Source: Capnocytophaga leadbetteri (GTDB taxonomy: Bacteria; Bacteroidota; Bacteroidia; Flavobacteriales; Flavobacteriaceae). From it: 64,000 nt of DNA. Under the pieces are notes generated by a model that was not told the DNA's origin, ran no database searches, and saw only the letters and a list, made by a program, of their open reading frames with translations. Location of the stretch: contig NZ_QBKG01000001.1 in assembly GCF_003054025.1 (NCBI RefSeq), positions 558,001 through 622,000 on the forward strand. Reading direction: 5' to 3'. The position numbers and the translations under genes are program-made. Shown in pieces: positions 7,657 through 17,500 of the stretch (position 1 is its first letter; every line of letters begins with the position of its first letter).

Positions 7657-8538
7657 GTGCATAAAGCAGGATTTGTAAATATTATAGGGAACCCTAATGT
7701 GGGTAAATCGACTCTTATGAATGCTTTCGTAGGAGAGAAACTTTCGATTATAACGTCTAAAGCACAGACTACACGCCATCGTATCTTTGGCATAGTGAGT
7801 GGTGATGATTTTCAGATTGTCTTTTCGGATACGCCTGGTATTATTAAGCCTGCGTACGCACTGCAGGAGTCGATGATGGCGTTTGTGAAAGATGCTTTTG
7901 ACGATGCTGATATCCTTATCTATATGGTGGAAATCGGTGAGAAAGGACTTAAGGAAGAAGCGTTTTTTGAGCGTATCAATAAGCTAAATATACCCATACT
8001 GCTGCTTATCAATAAAATTGATACGTCTGATCAGCAAGTGTTGGAAGAACAGGTGGCGTATTGGAAAGAACAAGTGCCAAGAGCGGAGGTATATCCTATT
8101 TCGGCACTTCGCAACTTTCAGACTAAAGAGGTTTTTGATAGGATAGTTGCTTTGCTACCAGAATCACCTGCCTTTTTTCCTAAAGACCAATTGACGGATA
8201 AGCCTGAACGCTTCTTTGTAAATGAAATTATCAGGGAGAAAATATTATTGCACTATAAGAAAGAAGTGCCTTATTCGGTAGAGGTAACCACTGAGAGTTT
8301 TGCTGATAGCGAGACCATACTACACATACGTGCAGTGATAATGGTAGAGCGCGAAAGTCAGAAAGGTATTATCATCGGTCATAAAGGAGAGGCACTGAAG
8401 AGGGTAGGGGTAGCCGCTCGCGCCGATTTAGAAAAGTTCTTTGGCAAACAAGTGCACTTAGAACTTTTCGTAAAGGTGAATAAAGATTGGCGCAGCAATG
8501 AGCGACAGCTCAGTAGGTTCGGCTATGCTAGTCGTTAG
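7657..8538 (+). CDS. era: GTPase Era
   Basis: A 293-aa ribosome-associated GTPase that helps mature 16S rRNA and assemble the 30S subunit. The G1 loop GNPNVGKST is at residues 11-19, the G3 motif DTPG at 58-61 and the G4 motif NKID at 119-122. The C-terminal KH domain shows IIIGHKGEALKRVG. Length is normal. The start is a GTG, chosen because the G1 loop then sits at its usual distance and no ATG lies upstream. No promoter is evident between the 8-bp array and the start, so transcription may come through the array from upstream. Its last 11 bases overlap the end of the convergent DUF6048 gene. Confidence 0.95.
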   Translation: MHKAGFVNIIGNPNVGKSTLMNAFVGEKLSIITSKAQTTRHRIFGIVSGDDFQIVFSDTPGIIKPAYALQESMMAFVKDAFDDADILIYMVEIGEKGLKEEAFFERINKLNIPILLLINKIDTSDQQVLEEQVAYWKEQVPRAEVYPISALRNFQTKEVFDRIVALLPESPAFFPKDQLTDKPERFFVNEIIREKILLHYKKEVPYSVEVTTESFADSETILHIRAVIMVERESQKGIIIGHKGEALKRVGVAARADLEKFFGKQVHLELFVKVNKDWRSNERQLSRFGYASR

Positions 8539-9319
8539 TTGTTATGGGCTTTTTGGCTCTTTTGTAGAAAGGGATGAGGTAAGTTAGGGTATAGTTAAAA
8601 CTTGCCCCGAAGCGACTGTTTTCGTATACACGACCAAAGGCGGGAATGTAGTAATTAGGGAAGCCTTTGCTGTCGGTTTGGAGTGCTAATACCCCTACGC
8701 GTACGGAAGCTCCTGCATAAAGATTGTGCAATAGTTCGGCTTTGATGCCCAAAACTATCTCAAACCAATGGGCGGTGCGTCCGCTATATTTTTTTAGCCA
8801 TTCAGCACTACTGCCAGCAGTGTTTTCGGTGAAATACTGGTTGTCTTTGTGGATAATATAAGAGTTGAGGTCTTGCGAGAAGAGAGAAAATCCGTAGCGC
8901 GCCCCTACATATATTTGGTTTTCCATACCATACCAGTTGCCATAACTATTATAGTCGAAGCCAGCGCGTAGGAACTGCCCTTCGGTAGTATAAGCGAAGA
9001 AGTCTTCATTTGTTTTTTTGCGTTCTAGCCCTATTTCAGCAGCAGCATAGTAGGCGAAACTGAGACGGTAGTCGCCTACCAATTCGAGTCCGTAATAATC
9101 GCTGTTGAAAAAAGGTTTGATGAGCTTGCTTAGGTCAGCCCCCACACGCAACCCATACCGCTGTTGGTAAGCGGGTGCTTTAGGTTTTTCGGGCAAGGCA
9201 ATGGCAGTAGTACGAGAGGTCGTAGCGCCCGTAGTGGTAGTGCGACTTGCTGTTTGGGCTTGCAATCCTGCAAAGCAAAACCAATTAATGATACAGATGT
9301 ATATGAGCTTTCTTTTCAT
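8528..9319 (-). CDS. DUF6048 family outer-membrane beta-barrel protein
   Basis: A 263-aa protein with a signal peptide ending near LQAQ (about residue 22). A low-complexity Thr/Ser/Ala linker follows, then alternating aromatic and polar strands (YGLRVGADLSKLI, RLSFAYYAAAEIG, YVGARYGFSLF) typical of a small outer-membrane beta barrel. It resembles the Bacteroidota DUF6048 family, which commonly lies next to DUF6452 as it does here. Its start overlaps the end of the DUF6452 gene by 35 bases, so the pair is translationally coupled. Function is unknown; a surface or envelope-maintenance role is a guess. Confidence 0.75.
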   Translation of the reverse strand: MKRKLIYICIINWFCFAGLQAQTASRTTTTGATTSRTTAIALPEKPKAPAYQQRYGLRVGADLSKLIKPFFNSDYYGLELVGDYRLSFAYYAAAEIGLERKKTNEDFFAYTTEGQFLRAGFDYNSYGNWYGMENQIYVGARYGFSLFSQDLNSYIIHKDNQYFTENTAGSSAEWLKKYSGRTAHWFEIVLGIKAELLHNLYAGASVRVGVLALQTDSKGFPNYYIPAFGRVYENSRFGASFNYTLTYLIPFYKRAKKPITTND

Positions 9320-9779
9320 TGTCGATAGTGTTATTCTTGATAGTTACGCCTTTTAGCCAAGAGGTGTTGGCATCTTGGATAGTGGCAGAGAGGGTGTTAT
9401 AAGTAGTTTTGATGCCACAAGCTTTGCTTACAAATGTTTCTTCTGTATTATAAGTAAGGGTAAGAGTGGCAGTGCTGGTAGTAGTGCCAGACACTACTAT
9501 CTGAAAAAGGTAGGTAGTAGGGTTTTGCAGCCGTAGAGGTAGCGCAATAGAATCAAGGGTTGCGCTGCTTACCAAAGGGGTACTATTGCCTTCCCCGTAG
9601 ATGGTTAGGTTAGCTATACTCATAGGGGTACGGGTGTTGTTAGCATTGTAGAAGCGCACTACTAAACGAGGGGTATTCACGGTATGGTCGCAGATATCAT
9701 CAGACTCGCAACTTACTGCTAAAAAGGTAGCTGATAGTACTGAAAATAGACGCGCTAAGAAGGTTATTTTGTTTGTCAT
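9285..9779 (-). CDS. DUF6452 family lipoprotein
   Basis: I use the ATG at 9779 (164 aa) because it gives MTNKITFLARLFSVLSATFLAVSC, a lipoprotein signal ending in a Cys, whereas a longer frame from 9857 would add an unlikely 26-residue extension across the promoter core at 9807-9814. The mature part carries CDHTVNTPRLVVRFYN, a pattern seen in the DUF6452 family, and then beta-rich Thr-dense sequence. It is the upstream member of a coupled pair with the DUF6048 barrel. Together they may form an envelope lipoprotein-barrel unit; this is inference from their persistent pairing. Confidence 0.72.
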   Translation of the reverse strand: MTNKITFLARLFSVLSATFLAVSCESDDICDHTVNTPRLVVRFYNANNTRTPMSIANLTIYGEGNSTPLVSSATLDSIALPLRLQNPTTYLFQIVVSGTTTSTATLTLTYNTEETFVSKACGIKTTYNTLSATIQDANTSWLKGVTIKNNTIDNEKKAHIHLYH

Positions 9780-9806
9780 TGGTAACCAATAATTTAGTTC
9801 TGGGGG

Positions 9807-9814
9807 CAAAGATA
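9807..9814 (-). promoter_or_regulatory. -7 element of DUF6452-DUF6048 operon
   Basis: TATCTTTG on the minus strand (9814-9807) lies 27 bases before the chosen start at 9779. I do not see a good -33 element at the normal spacing. Confidence 0.45.
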
Positions 9815-10064
9815 ATAAATTAATGATAAATGGTAAATGATAAAAGGCAAAAGACAAATAATAAATGAGAAATGTAGATTTTTTCTGTTATGATTTCGAG
9901 AGGCTTTGAATAGAAAGTGTTTCGTTTGTAAGTGTAATAAAATCAGTAGGTTATATAGGTTACGAAATAGTTCTTTTACTATAATTAGGAAATATTTTAT
10001 TAATTATTTTCCTAATAAATCGTTAATTTTTTAAGAAGAAAAGTGTTTTTTTGAAAAAAAGTTT

Positions 10065-10072
10065 TAACTTTG
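10065..10072 (+). promoter_or_regulatory. -7 element immediately before histidine kinase start
   Basis: TAACTTTG matches the TAnnTTTG consensus and ends only four bases before the ATG at 10077. Normal spacing would put the transcript start at or inside the start codon. The -33 element is weak. The rest of the 219-base gap before it is AT-rich and shows nothing else. Confidence 0.4.
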
Positions 10073-10076
10073 CGCA

Positions 10077-11675
10077 ATGAATAAAAGGTTATATATAGTA
10101 CTAATTGTACTGACAAGTCTCTCGCTTATAGGGATTATAGGAGTACAAGGGTATTGGATAAAGTCGGCGATAGAAGATAAGGAAGATGCATTTACCTATT
10201 CTATTCAGCAAATACTTAACAGTGTAGCAAAACAGATAGAGCAAGATGAGGTAGATAAATATGTAGCCAAAATTATAAGTCTGCGTGAGAATACCTCACG
10301 TTCAAATCCTAAGGAGAATCACCTGCGGGAATTTATCTATGTAAAAGAGAATAAGGAAAATAAAGAGACTTTTATATATAAGCACGGTATTTTAGAAGAG
10401 GACTATACGTTGCCAGCTAACCAGCGAACAGCTGCTGCCTTAGGGATTAATCACCTTTCAGATACATTGGCTATTAAAAGTTATATACAGAAAGAGACGC
10501 TTCAGCGGGTAAATAAAGGCAATACTACCCGCTATCCTTCAGAGCAGACGGTTACTGCTTATGAAAAATTTAGTGAATTGCCTGAGATAGAGCGACTAAT
10601 GATAGAGGAATCGTTTAAGAGCATCATCAGGCAGCAATCTATTAATGAACGCGTAACCGAAGGGCAGATAGAAAAACTATTATTAAGGCAACTAAAAAAA
10701 AATGGACTTAATCTGTCTTTTGAGTTTGGTATTTATAATAAAGGAGTGCTCTCAAAAGTGCATACTAAGTACTTTGAACCCAATGAACCTAAGGAGTTTA
10801 GGACTTTGCTTTTCGGAGGCAATACTTCAGATGACTCCTTATACGAGTTGGCAGTGATATTTCCTCAGCGAGAGAAAGTACTACTTTCGTCTATTATAGG
10901 TATAGCCACTCTCTCGACGGTGTTTGTACTGATTATCATAGCGGTGTTTGTCATTACGCTCAACCAGTTGCTTACTCAGCGGCGTATTTCGGAGATAAAG
11001 ACGGACTTTATTAATAATATGACGCACGAATTTAAAACGCCTATTGCTACTATGAGTTTGGTGTTAGACAGTGTAAAGAGTCCGATGGTACTCTCTGATC
11101 CTGATAAGGTATTGCATTATGTGCATATACTCAAGCAGGAAAACAAACGAATGCTTGCTCAGGTAGAGAATATATTGCAGATTTCGCGTTTGGAAAAAAG
11201 TACGATGCAGTTAGAACGAGAGCCTTTAGATGTACACGAGGTTATTACTACTGCGATGTTGCACGTGCAAACGATATTAGATGAGCGTGGAGGAATGATA
11301 TATACGCATTTTTTGGCAAGCAATAGCGATGTATCGGCTAATGAGTCGCACCTTACCAATGTATTTGTAAATATAATTGAAAACGCGATAAAGTATTCAC
11401 CCAATGCACCTGTTATAGATATTTACACTGAAAATATCAAGAATAAGTTGCTCATACGCATTAAAGACCAAGGGCAGGGTATGACTAAGCAGGCGATGAA
11501 GCATATATTTGATAAGTTCTACCGTGCACATACAGGTGACTTGCATAATGTGAAAGGTCACGGTTTAGGGTTAGCCTACGTGAAGAGTATAGTGGAATAT
11601 CACGGAGGTACTATAATGGTGGAAAGTGAAAAGGATAAGGGTAGCACCTTTTTTATAAAGCTACCCGTGATATAA
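10077..11675 (+). CDS. Two-component sensor histidine kinase (RprX-like)
   Basis: A 532-aa inner-membrane kinase. Membrane span 1 covers about residues 5-27 and span 2 about 271-296, enclosing a ~240-residue periplasmic sensor region without a recognisable domain. The dimerisation helix carries NNMTHEFKTPIATM with the phosphoacceptor H317. ATP-binding boxes follow: N-box ENAIKYSPNAP, G1 IKDQGQGM, F-box IFDKFYR and G2 GHGLGLAYVKSI. The response regulator gene begins 45 bases downstream, so the two form one system. Bacteroidota kinases of this shape pair with RprY-type regulators. The signal sensed is unknown. The start is fixed by the hydrophobic N-terminus and sits unusually close to a promoter core. 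Confidence 0.9.
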   Translation: MNKRLYIVLIVLTSLSLIGIIGVQGYWIKSAIEDKEDAFTYSIQQILNSVAKQIEQDEVDKYVAKIISLRENTSRSNPKENHLREFIYVKENKENKETFIYKHGILEEDYTLPANQRTAAALGINHLSDTLAIKSYIQKETLQRVNKGNTTRYPSEQTVTAYEKFSELPEIERLMIEESFKSIIRQQSINERVTEGQIEKLLLRQLKKNGLNLSFEFGIYNKGVLSKVHTKYFEPNEPKEFRTLLFGGNTSDDSLYELAVIFPQREKVLLSSIIGIATLSTVFVLIIIAVFVITLNQLLTQRRISEIKTDFINNMTHEFKTPIATMSLVLDSVKSPMVLSDPDKVLHYVHILKQENKRMLAQVENILQISRLEKSTMQLEREPLDVHEVITTAMLHVQTILDERGGMIYTHFLASNSDVSANESHLTNVFVNIIENAIKYSPNAPVIDIYTENIKNKLLIRIKDQGQGMTKQAMKHIFDKFYRAHTGDLHNVKGHGLGLAYVKSIVEYHGGTIMVESEKDKGSTFFIKLPVI

Positions 11676-11720
11676 TTAGCCAAATTGTCAAATTATTAAC
11701 GGCACTAACATAAAAAGAAT

Positions 11721-12470
11721 ATGAACGGAAACTATTACAGCGCTAAAGTTCCTTCTGAGAACAAACGCATCCTCTTAGTGGAGGACGACTCTAATTTTGG
11801 GACAGTACTAAAAGACTACTTGGTAATGAGTGGTTTTGATGTAGTTTTAGCCAAAAATGGAATGGAGGGTTTTGAGAAGTTTAAAAAAGAAACCTTCGAT
11901 ATGTGTATTTTGGACGTAATGATGCCTTATAAAGACGGATTTACGTTAGCAAAAGAAATACGTGAGAAAAATGAGAAAATACCAATTATTTTCCTCACAG
12001 CTCGCACTATGCGCGAAGATGTGATAAAAGGGTATCGCTCAGGAGGTGATGACTATCTGAATAAACCTTTTGACTCTGAAATCTTATTGATGAAAATTCG
12101 CTCGATGCTACAACGCAAAACCATTGAGACGATGATTGACGATAATAAGTTTGAGTTTGAGATAGGTAACTTCTTCCTTAACACCAAATTGCGTATTCTT
12201 AAGTATAAAGATGAAGAACCTTTGAAGCTGTCGCCTAAAGAAAACGAACTATTGCGATTGCTCGCCCTACATACAGACGACTTTATGTCGCGCGAATTAG
12301 CCCTTTCTAAAATCTGGAAAGATGATAACTATTTCACTTCAAGAAGTATGGATGTGTATATAGCAAAACTTAGAAAACTGCTTAAGAAAGACGACAAAGT
12401 AGAGATTCTCAACATACACGGTGAAGGGTTTAGATTAGTAGCTAATAAAGAAGCTGAAGGCTTTGTGTAA
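11721..12470 (+). CDS. OmpR-family response regulator (RprY-like)
   Basis: A 249-aa regulator with a receiver domain (ILLVEDDSNFG acidic pocket near residues 18-23, phosphoacceptor D65 in MCILDVMMPYKDG, conserved Lys in YLNKPFDSE) and a winged-helix DNA-binding domain (LSPKENELLRLLALH, then SRSMDVYIAKLRKLLK and HGEGFRLV). It is the cognate regulator of the kinase just upstream. RprY-type regulators in Bacteroidota bind promoters of stress and membrane genes; the target set here is not visible. Length is slightly longer than E. coli OmpR (239 aa) because of an N-terminal extension of about 14 residues. Confidence 0.92.
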   Translation: MNGNYYSAKVPSENKRILLVEDDSNFGTVLKDYLVMSGFDVVLAKNGMEGFEKFKKETFDMCILDVMMPYKDGFTLAKEIREKNEKIPIIFLTARTMREDVIKGYRSGGDDYLNKPFDSEILLMKIRSMLQRKTIETMIDDNKFEFEIGNFFLNTKLRILKYKDEEPLKLSPKENELLRLLALHTDDFMSRELALSKIWKDDNYFTSRSMDVYIAKLRKLLKKDDKVEILNIHGEGFRLVANKEAEGFV

Positions 12471-12488
12471 AGTTTTTTAGGGGAATAT

Positions 12489-12519
12489 TTTGGAGTTTTA
12501 GAAAAAAGTATTAATTTTG
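12489..12519 (+). promoter_or_regulatory. Promoter of yceD-rpmF
   Basis: TTTG (12489-12492) and TAATTTTG (12512-12519) are separated by 19 bases, 55 bases before the yceD start. Confidence 0.7.
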
Positions 12520-12573
12520 CAGCCTCAAAAGTAGAGAGGTGTAAATCTGTGTGCTTTTGAAAAAGGTTAAAAA

Positions 12574-13104
12574 ATGAGAAAATTAAAAGAATACGATATT
12601 TCTTTTGCAGGCTTGAAGCAAGGCAGTCATCAGTTTGACTATCATATTGATAAGCATTTTCTAGAACTCTTTGCCTTTGATGAGGTAAATGATATTGACC
12701 AAATAGTAACCGTTCTTTTAGAGAAAAAGAGCAACCTTATGGAACTGCACTTTAGCAGTAAAGGTACAGTAAATGTAAATTGCGACCTCTCTAACGAGCC
12801 TTTTGACTTGGCGGTATCAGGAACACTTTTTTTAGTGGTAAAGTTTGGTGAAGAATATAATGATGAAGATGAAGAGCTGCTTATACTACCACAAGGAGAG
12901 CATCAGCTGAATGTTGCACAATATATATATGAGTTGATAGTGCTTTCTATTCCTGCTAAGCGTGTGCACCCCGATGTACTGAGTGGTAAAATGCACTCAG
13001 AGGTATTAGACCGATTAGAAGCGCTTGCTCCGAAAGAATATCATCCTACTGAAACAGTAGACCCCCGCTGGGAAAGTTTAAAGAATTTAATAACTGATAA
13101 ATAA
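12574..13104 (+). CDS. yceD: YceD/DUF177 family protein
   Basis: A 176-aa cytoplasmic protein of the DUF177 (YceD) family, recognised by its position directly before rpmF (12 bases) and by the segment GTVNVNCDLSNEPFDLAVSG, which matches the family pattern of a conserved Cys in a strand (usually xxCxRCL). Here the second Cys of that pattern is missing, as is common in Bacteroidota. In other bacteria and plants the family is linked to 23S rRNA accumulation and large-subunit assembly, which fits the coupling with L32. An acidic stretch (EEYNDEDEELL) is typical. Confidence 0.85.
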   Translation: MRKLKEYDISFAGLKQGSHQFDYHIDKHFLELFAFDEVNDIDQIVTVLLEKKSNLMELHFSSKGTVNVNCDLSNEPFDLAVSGTLFLVVKFGEEYNDEDEELLILPQGEHQLNVAQYIYELIVLSIPAKRVHPDVLSGKMHSEVLDRLEALAPKEYHPTETVDPRWESLKNLITDK

Positions 13105-13116
13105 AAAGATTAAGTA

Positions 13117-13311
13117 ATGGCACATCCTAAACGAAGACAATCAAAAACCAGAAGAGATAAAAGAAGAACTCACGATGTAGCAGTAGTTCCTCAAATAGCG
13201 AAAGACCCAGTAACAGGGGAAAATCACCTATACCACCGTGCGCACTGGTACGAAGGAAAATTGTACTATCGCGGACAAGTATTGATTGATAATACACAAA
13301 ATGCAGAATAA
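13117..13311 (+). CDS. rpmF: 50S ribosomal protein L32
   Basis: A 64-aa basic protein starting [19 protein letters not shown], the classical L32 N-terminus. The zinc-binding cysteines of some L32 proteins are absent, which is the usual C-minus form in this phylum. It forms an operon with yceD and is followed immediately by a strong terminator whose A run begins at the stop codon. Confidence 0.97.
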   Translation: MAHPKRRQSKTRRDKRRTHDVAVVPQIAKDPVTGENHLYHRAHWYEGKLYYRGQVLIDNTQNAE

Positions 13312-13343
13312 AAAAATGCCTCCCTTTTAAGGAGGCATTTTTT
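13311..13343. terminator. Bidirectional terminator after rpmF
   Basis: AAAAAATGCCTCC (13311-13323) pairs perfectly with GGAGGCATTTTTT (13331-13343) across a 7-base loop. It separates rpmF from the convergent DUF5606 gene and can act in both directions. Confidence 0.92.
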
Positions 13344-13344
13344 A

Positions 13345-13740
13345 TTAATCATTATCATTGGTTAATAAGTTTTTAGACAGTAGGAGATTGTACCACTGTA
13401 TTACTTTTTTGATATCGCTAGTGTATACACGATCGCGGTCGTACTCAGGTAGTACTTCTGCAAAATAGGCTTCTAAAGTAGCGCCATCAGCTTTAGCAGA
13501 TACGCGAGCCTCTTTACCATCTTCCAAAGTTTTTATTTTTTCAAATACTTCACTAAGTGGTATTTCTTTTTCGGTAGTATAGATAGCTATTTCAGAAAGT
13601 AGGCTTACATTATTGCGGATGCCTACAGATATGCGTTTGTCATCTACTAATGAAGTAGCTAAAAAGCCTGTACGTGTTTGTGTTTCTAAGCGGTATAAAC
13701 CAGGTTTGCCTGAAATGGCAAGAATTTTTGTTAAATTCAT
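13345..13740 (-). CDS. DUF5606 domain protein
   Basis: A 131-aa cytoplasmic protein starting MNLTKILAISGKPGLYRLE, the conserved opening of the Bacteroidota-specific DUF5606 family. It contains a strand-rich first half (FLATSLVDDKRISVGI, NVSLLSEIAIYT) and a helical C-terminal end with DRDRVYTSDIKKVIQWYN. It lies 20 bases after the def gene, an arrangement that recurs in this phylum. Its function is unknown; the association with peptide deformylase suggests only co-expression. Confidence 0.82.
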   Translation of the reverse strand: MNLTKILAISGKPGLYRLETQTRTGFLATSLVDDKRISVGIRNNVSLLSEIAIYTTEKEIPLSEVFEKIKTLEDGKEARVSAKADGATLEAYFAEVLPEYDRDRVYTSDIKKVIQWYNLLLSKNLLTNDND

Positions 13741-13760
13741 TCCTTATTATTGTTTAGTTA

Positions 13761-14339
13761 TTAATTTTTATAGAATTTCATACGATAATCTACTTTCACT
13801 TTGCCTTTGCTGATATTGGTGAGTTTGCCCTTTATCAGTTGTTTTTTGAAAGATGAAAGTTTATCAGTAAAGAGGATGCCTTCGATGTGGTCATATTCGT
13901 GTTGTACTACGCGGGCGGCTAAGCCTGTGAGGGTAAGCTGCTGAGGGGTGAAATGCTCATCGACAAACTCAATAGTGATTTGCTTCTGGCGGCTGACATC
14001 TTCGCGCACCCCAGGTATACTAAGGCAGCCTTCGTTGAACAGCCATTTATCACCCGTTTCTTCGGTGATTTTAGCGTTGATAAAAGTTTTTTTGAAGTTT
14101 GATAAGAAAGTACGTTCGTCTTCAGTGAGGTCGTCATCATCAGCAAAAGGAGCGGTATCTACTACAAAGAGGCGGATGGGTAGCCCAATTTGTGGAGCCG
14201 CCAGTCCCACGCCATAAGCGTAGTTCATAGTGTCGTACATATTGGCAATCAGCGTATTGAGGTTAGGGTAGTCGGGTGATATGTCAGTAGCTACCTTTCT
14301 TAATACGGGGTCGCCATAGGCAATAATAGGTAAAACCAT
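13761..14339 (-). CDS. def: Peptide deformylase
   Basis: A 192-aa metalloenzyme that removes the formyl group from new proteins. All three motifs are present: GVGLAAPQIG at residues 43-52, EGCLSIPG at 103-110 (metal ligand C105) and QHEYDH ending at residue 151 (ligands H147 and H151, catalytic E148). The length and the insert between motifs 1 and 2 (FADDDDLTEDE) are as in other Bacteroidota deformylases. It is first in an operon with DUF5606 and has a clear promoter upstream. The neighbouring gene on the other side is the divergently transcribed giant adhesin. Confidence 0.96.
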   Translation of the reverse strand: MVLPIIAYGDPVLRKVATDISPDYPNLNTLIANMYDTMNYAYGVGLAAPQIGLPIRLFVVDTAPFADDDDLTEDERTFLSNFKKTFINAKITEETGDKWLFNEGCLSIPGVREDVSRQKQITIEFVDEHFTPQQLTLTGLAARVVQHEYDHIEGILFTDKLSSFKKQLIKGKLTNISKGKVKVDYRMKFYKN

Positions 14340-14362
14340 TGTATTTTAATTTTTTGTGGGGG

Positions 14363-14393
14363 CAAAGATACGAATAATTAGACAATTAGCAAA
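14363..14393 (-). promoter_or_regulatory. Promoter of def-DUF5606
   Basis: On the minus strand TTTG (14393-14390) and TATCTTTG (14370-14363) are spaced by 19 bases, 24 bases before the def start. Confidence 0.75.
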
Positions 14394-14432
14394 TAAGTAT
14401 TAGCTAATCAGTGAATTAACTAGTTTTCACAG

Positions 14433-14496
14433 AGTGTTAAAATGGTGTTAATTGTAGTAAAAGATGTTTTTTTATTGGATAAATGGTGTACCTTTG
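14433..14496 (+). promoter_or_regulatory. Promoter and upstream element of giant adhesin 1
   Basis: A -7 element TACCTTTG lies at 14489-14496. Exactly 56 bases upstream starts AGTGTTAAAATGGTGTTAAT, and the same arrangement occurs before giant adhesin 2 with the same spacing. No good -33 TTTG is present, so an activator may bind the upstream element. The leader is about 90 bases. Confidence 0.6.
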
Positions 14497-14590
14497 CGTT
14501 TGAAACCATAGGTGTAACTATTAACCAACTATTGATTACCAAAGATTAAAAAAATAAATATTTATCTAACTTCCAAATATTATAGTATAT

Positions 14591-17500
14591 ATGAAAAAGA
14601 TATTACTATTACAATGTTTCTTTTTAGTTGTATTTTCAGCTTTAGCACAGAATTACAAAACTTTTTTGCCGTTTTATAAAGAAACAGTGAAAGGGGATAT
14701 GCTTATGGTGGGTAACTCAGTGTTAAATGCAGGGGTCAATCCTAATCAACCTTATATAGGAAGTCATGGTCATAATGCGCTGATTGACCTTAATTACACT
14801 AATGTAGTACCAGCAACAGGTGTATTTAACTCAAGTTCTGCTAATGTGGCTAATCCTAATGTAAATGCGTCTTGCCTAAAGGTGAAAGGAGCTTACCTGT
14901 ATTGGGCAGCTGCTTATACACGTGAGCGAGAGTTAAATCAGAATCCTAAATTTGAGAGGAGTAAATTTAAGAATATTAAGTTTAAGACCCCGAATGCTTC
15001 TTCGTATACTGATTTGGTAGGTGATTTAGTGTATGATGGCTATGATGTATTGAGTTCTCGTCCGAATCAGAATGATTCTCAGCGCGCTTATGTATACAAA
15101 AAAGATGTGACAAGTATACTAACAGCAGAAGCTGCTACTCGTGGGGGACGCTTTGATGGTACTTATACAGTGGCTAATTTGATGGCACCTAAAGGTAATG
15201 AATCTACTGGAGTGGGGTATGCTGCGGGTTGGACATTAGTAATAGTATATGAAGATCTTTCTAAGCCTTCTCGCTATATTACTCTTTTTGATGGTTTTTC
15301 TGCAGTAAATAATATTAATAGTCTTGCTATTCCTATTTCAGGTTTTAAAACAGTACCTACGGGGCCTGTAAGGGCTAAGTTTGGTTTTGCAGCTTTAGAA
15401 GGAGAGATAGGTATTTCGGGTGATAAACTTTCTATAAATACAGACAAAGGAACTTACGGTATCAGTGCGCCAGGTAGAAATTTAAATAACTTCTTTAATA
15501 GTACAATTACTGATGAAAATGGTGTAAATACCAGTCGCAACCCAGCATCTACCAATTTATTTGGTTTTGATGTGGGGCTTTTTAATTTACCACCATCTAT
15601 TTTTAATAATAATGCTACTTCGGCTACGCTTCTTCCTTATACAAATCAGGATGCTTACTACCCTTTCTTATTTGCATTTAACGTAGAAGTGGTAGAACCT
15701 CACGTAGTAATGGAGAAACGGGTGTATAAAGGCAGCCAAGATATAACAGGTAATAGAGGGGGCGTTACTGTGAACTTAGGTGAACAATTAATTTATAAAG
15801 TTAAATTTAAAAACATAGGTAATGACGATGCTAAAGATTTAGTGATTGTTGATAAACTTCCTAAAGGCTTAGACTTTGTAAAAACCTCTATTCAGCCATC
15901 TAACTTTCCATCGGGGACACACATTGATTATACATATAGTGCTGAAGGGGGTACACTGACAGTAACAGTGGATAATAGCTTAGTGAAAGCTAATAGTGCT
16001 ACACACGAATTTTCTTTTGGAGTAGAAGTAGTAAACGATTGCAAATTATGGCGTGCCCCTTGTGCTAACCAGATAAAGAATGAGGTGGCAGCTACTTATA
16101 ATGGGGTAGAAAACCCTAAAACAACTCCTATTTCATCTAAAAGTTTTAAGTCAGAATTTACGAGCTGTTTTGGGGGTGATGAGGGTACCTCGGATTTTGT
16201 AGTAAATGTAGATTTTTTGAAGTGTGTATATAAAGAGCAAGTAACTCTCTGTAAACTTACGACTACTCTTAAAGCTGAGGACGGATTTACATCTTATCAA
16301 TGGACAACAGTCAGTGGTACAGAAACGGTAAATGCAACTACTCAAAACTTAGTAGTTTCAGCACCGGGTGTTTACAGAGTAGCCAAATCGAAGACAGGAT
16401 GCGCTACTATGTATGAAGAGTTTACTGTAATTCCTAATATATACAAAGCTAATCATCCAGTAGAGAGTATGATTGCCTCTAAACAGATAAGTGGTGAAAC
16501 ATATGTTTGTCCTTCGACAGGTGAAAAATACCCTCAGGTGTATTTGTGTGGTAAGAACTCTACTCTCAATATGAGAATCTCAATTAGTAATGCAACAAAT
16601 TTTCTTTGGGAGAAAAAAGTAAATTGTGCTAATACTATTCCAGATAATTGTCCTCCAGATCTCACTAGCTATGGTTGTAGTTGGACAACTATAGGTAATA
16701 CCAATGGTATTGTTACTAACCAATCGTTTACAGAAGCAGGTGATTATCGTTTGACGGTGACTTATGATGCAGAGTGTGTGTCATCTTACTATTTCCGTGT
16801 CACTAAAAACGAATTAGACCCCAAAGTAGAGCCTTTGGATATAGTATGTACTACTCCAGGTAAAATAACAGTAAAGGATGTTCCTGCTACGGGCTATCAA
16901 TTTGCTCTTATGAAAGGTACTACTACGGTAACTAACTATCAGACATCTAATATATTTACAGTTCCTACTGCTGGTAGCTATAATGTGCTTATCAAACAAA
17001 CAGCTACTAATACAGCAGTAGTGCCTTGTACTTTTGAAATCAGCAATATAGTTATCAATCAAAAGAACCCTTCGTTGACAGTGATCACTACAGATATGGC
17101 TTGTGATACTAACAAAGGGAATATGCGCATTCAGGTAAATGATCCTCCTTATAATCCTTATACTATAGTGGTGCGTGAAAATAACCAGACGGGAGCTGAG
17201 TTATATAGGTTTACCTCATCAGGTACTACTACTTATAATGACATTACCCTAAATAACTATTTCAATCACGGTACTTATTTTGTAGCGGTAGAAAATAGTT
17301 ATGGTTGTACAATTACTAAAGGGGGGGTAAAGATAAACAAAATACCAGAGCTAAAAGCTACAGCTTCAGTATTTAAGCCTATTACCAATTGTGCGCCAGG
17401 TGTTATACGAATAACAGCTTCAGGAGGTAAAAAAGTAGGCTCGTATGACTTTGAATATAATGGAACTCACAATACTAGTGCAACTGATTATTTTGACTTA

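Noticed and set aside
12124-12470. Response regulator as a phase-variable switch for the adhesins
   Set aside because: Nothing in the sequence links it to the adhesin promoters; the idea rests only on distance.
13613-13813. Small plus-strand frame opposite DUF5606
   Set aside because: It lies antisense to a conserved gene pair, with no promoter and no conserved-looking peptide.
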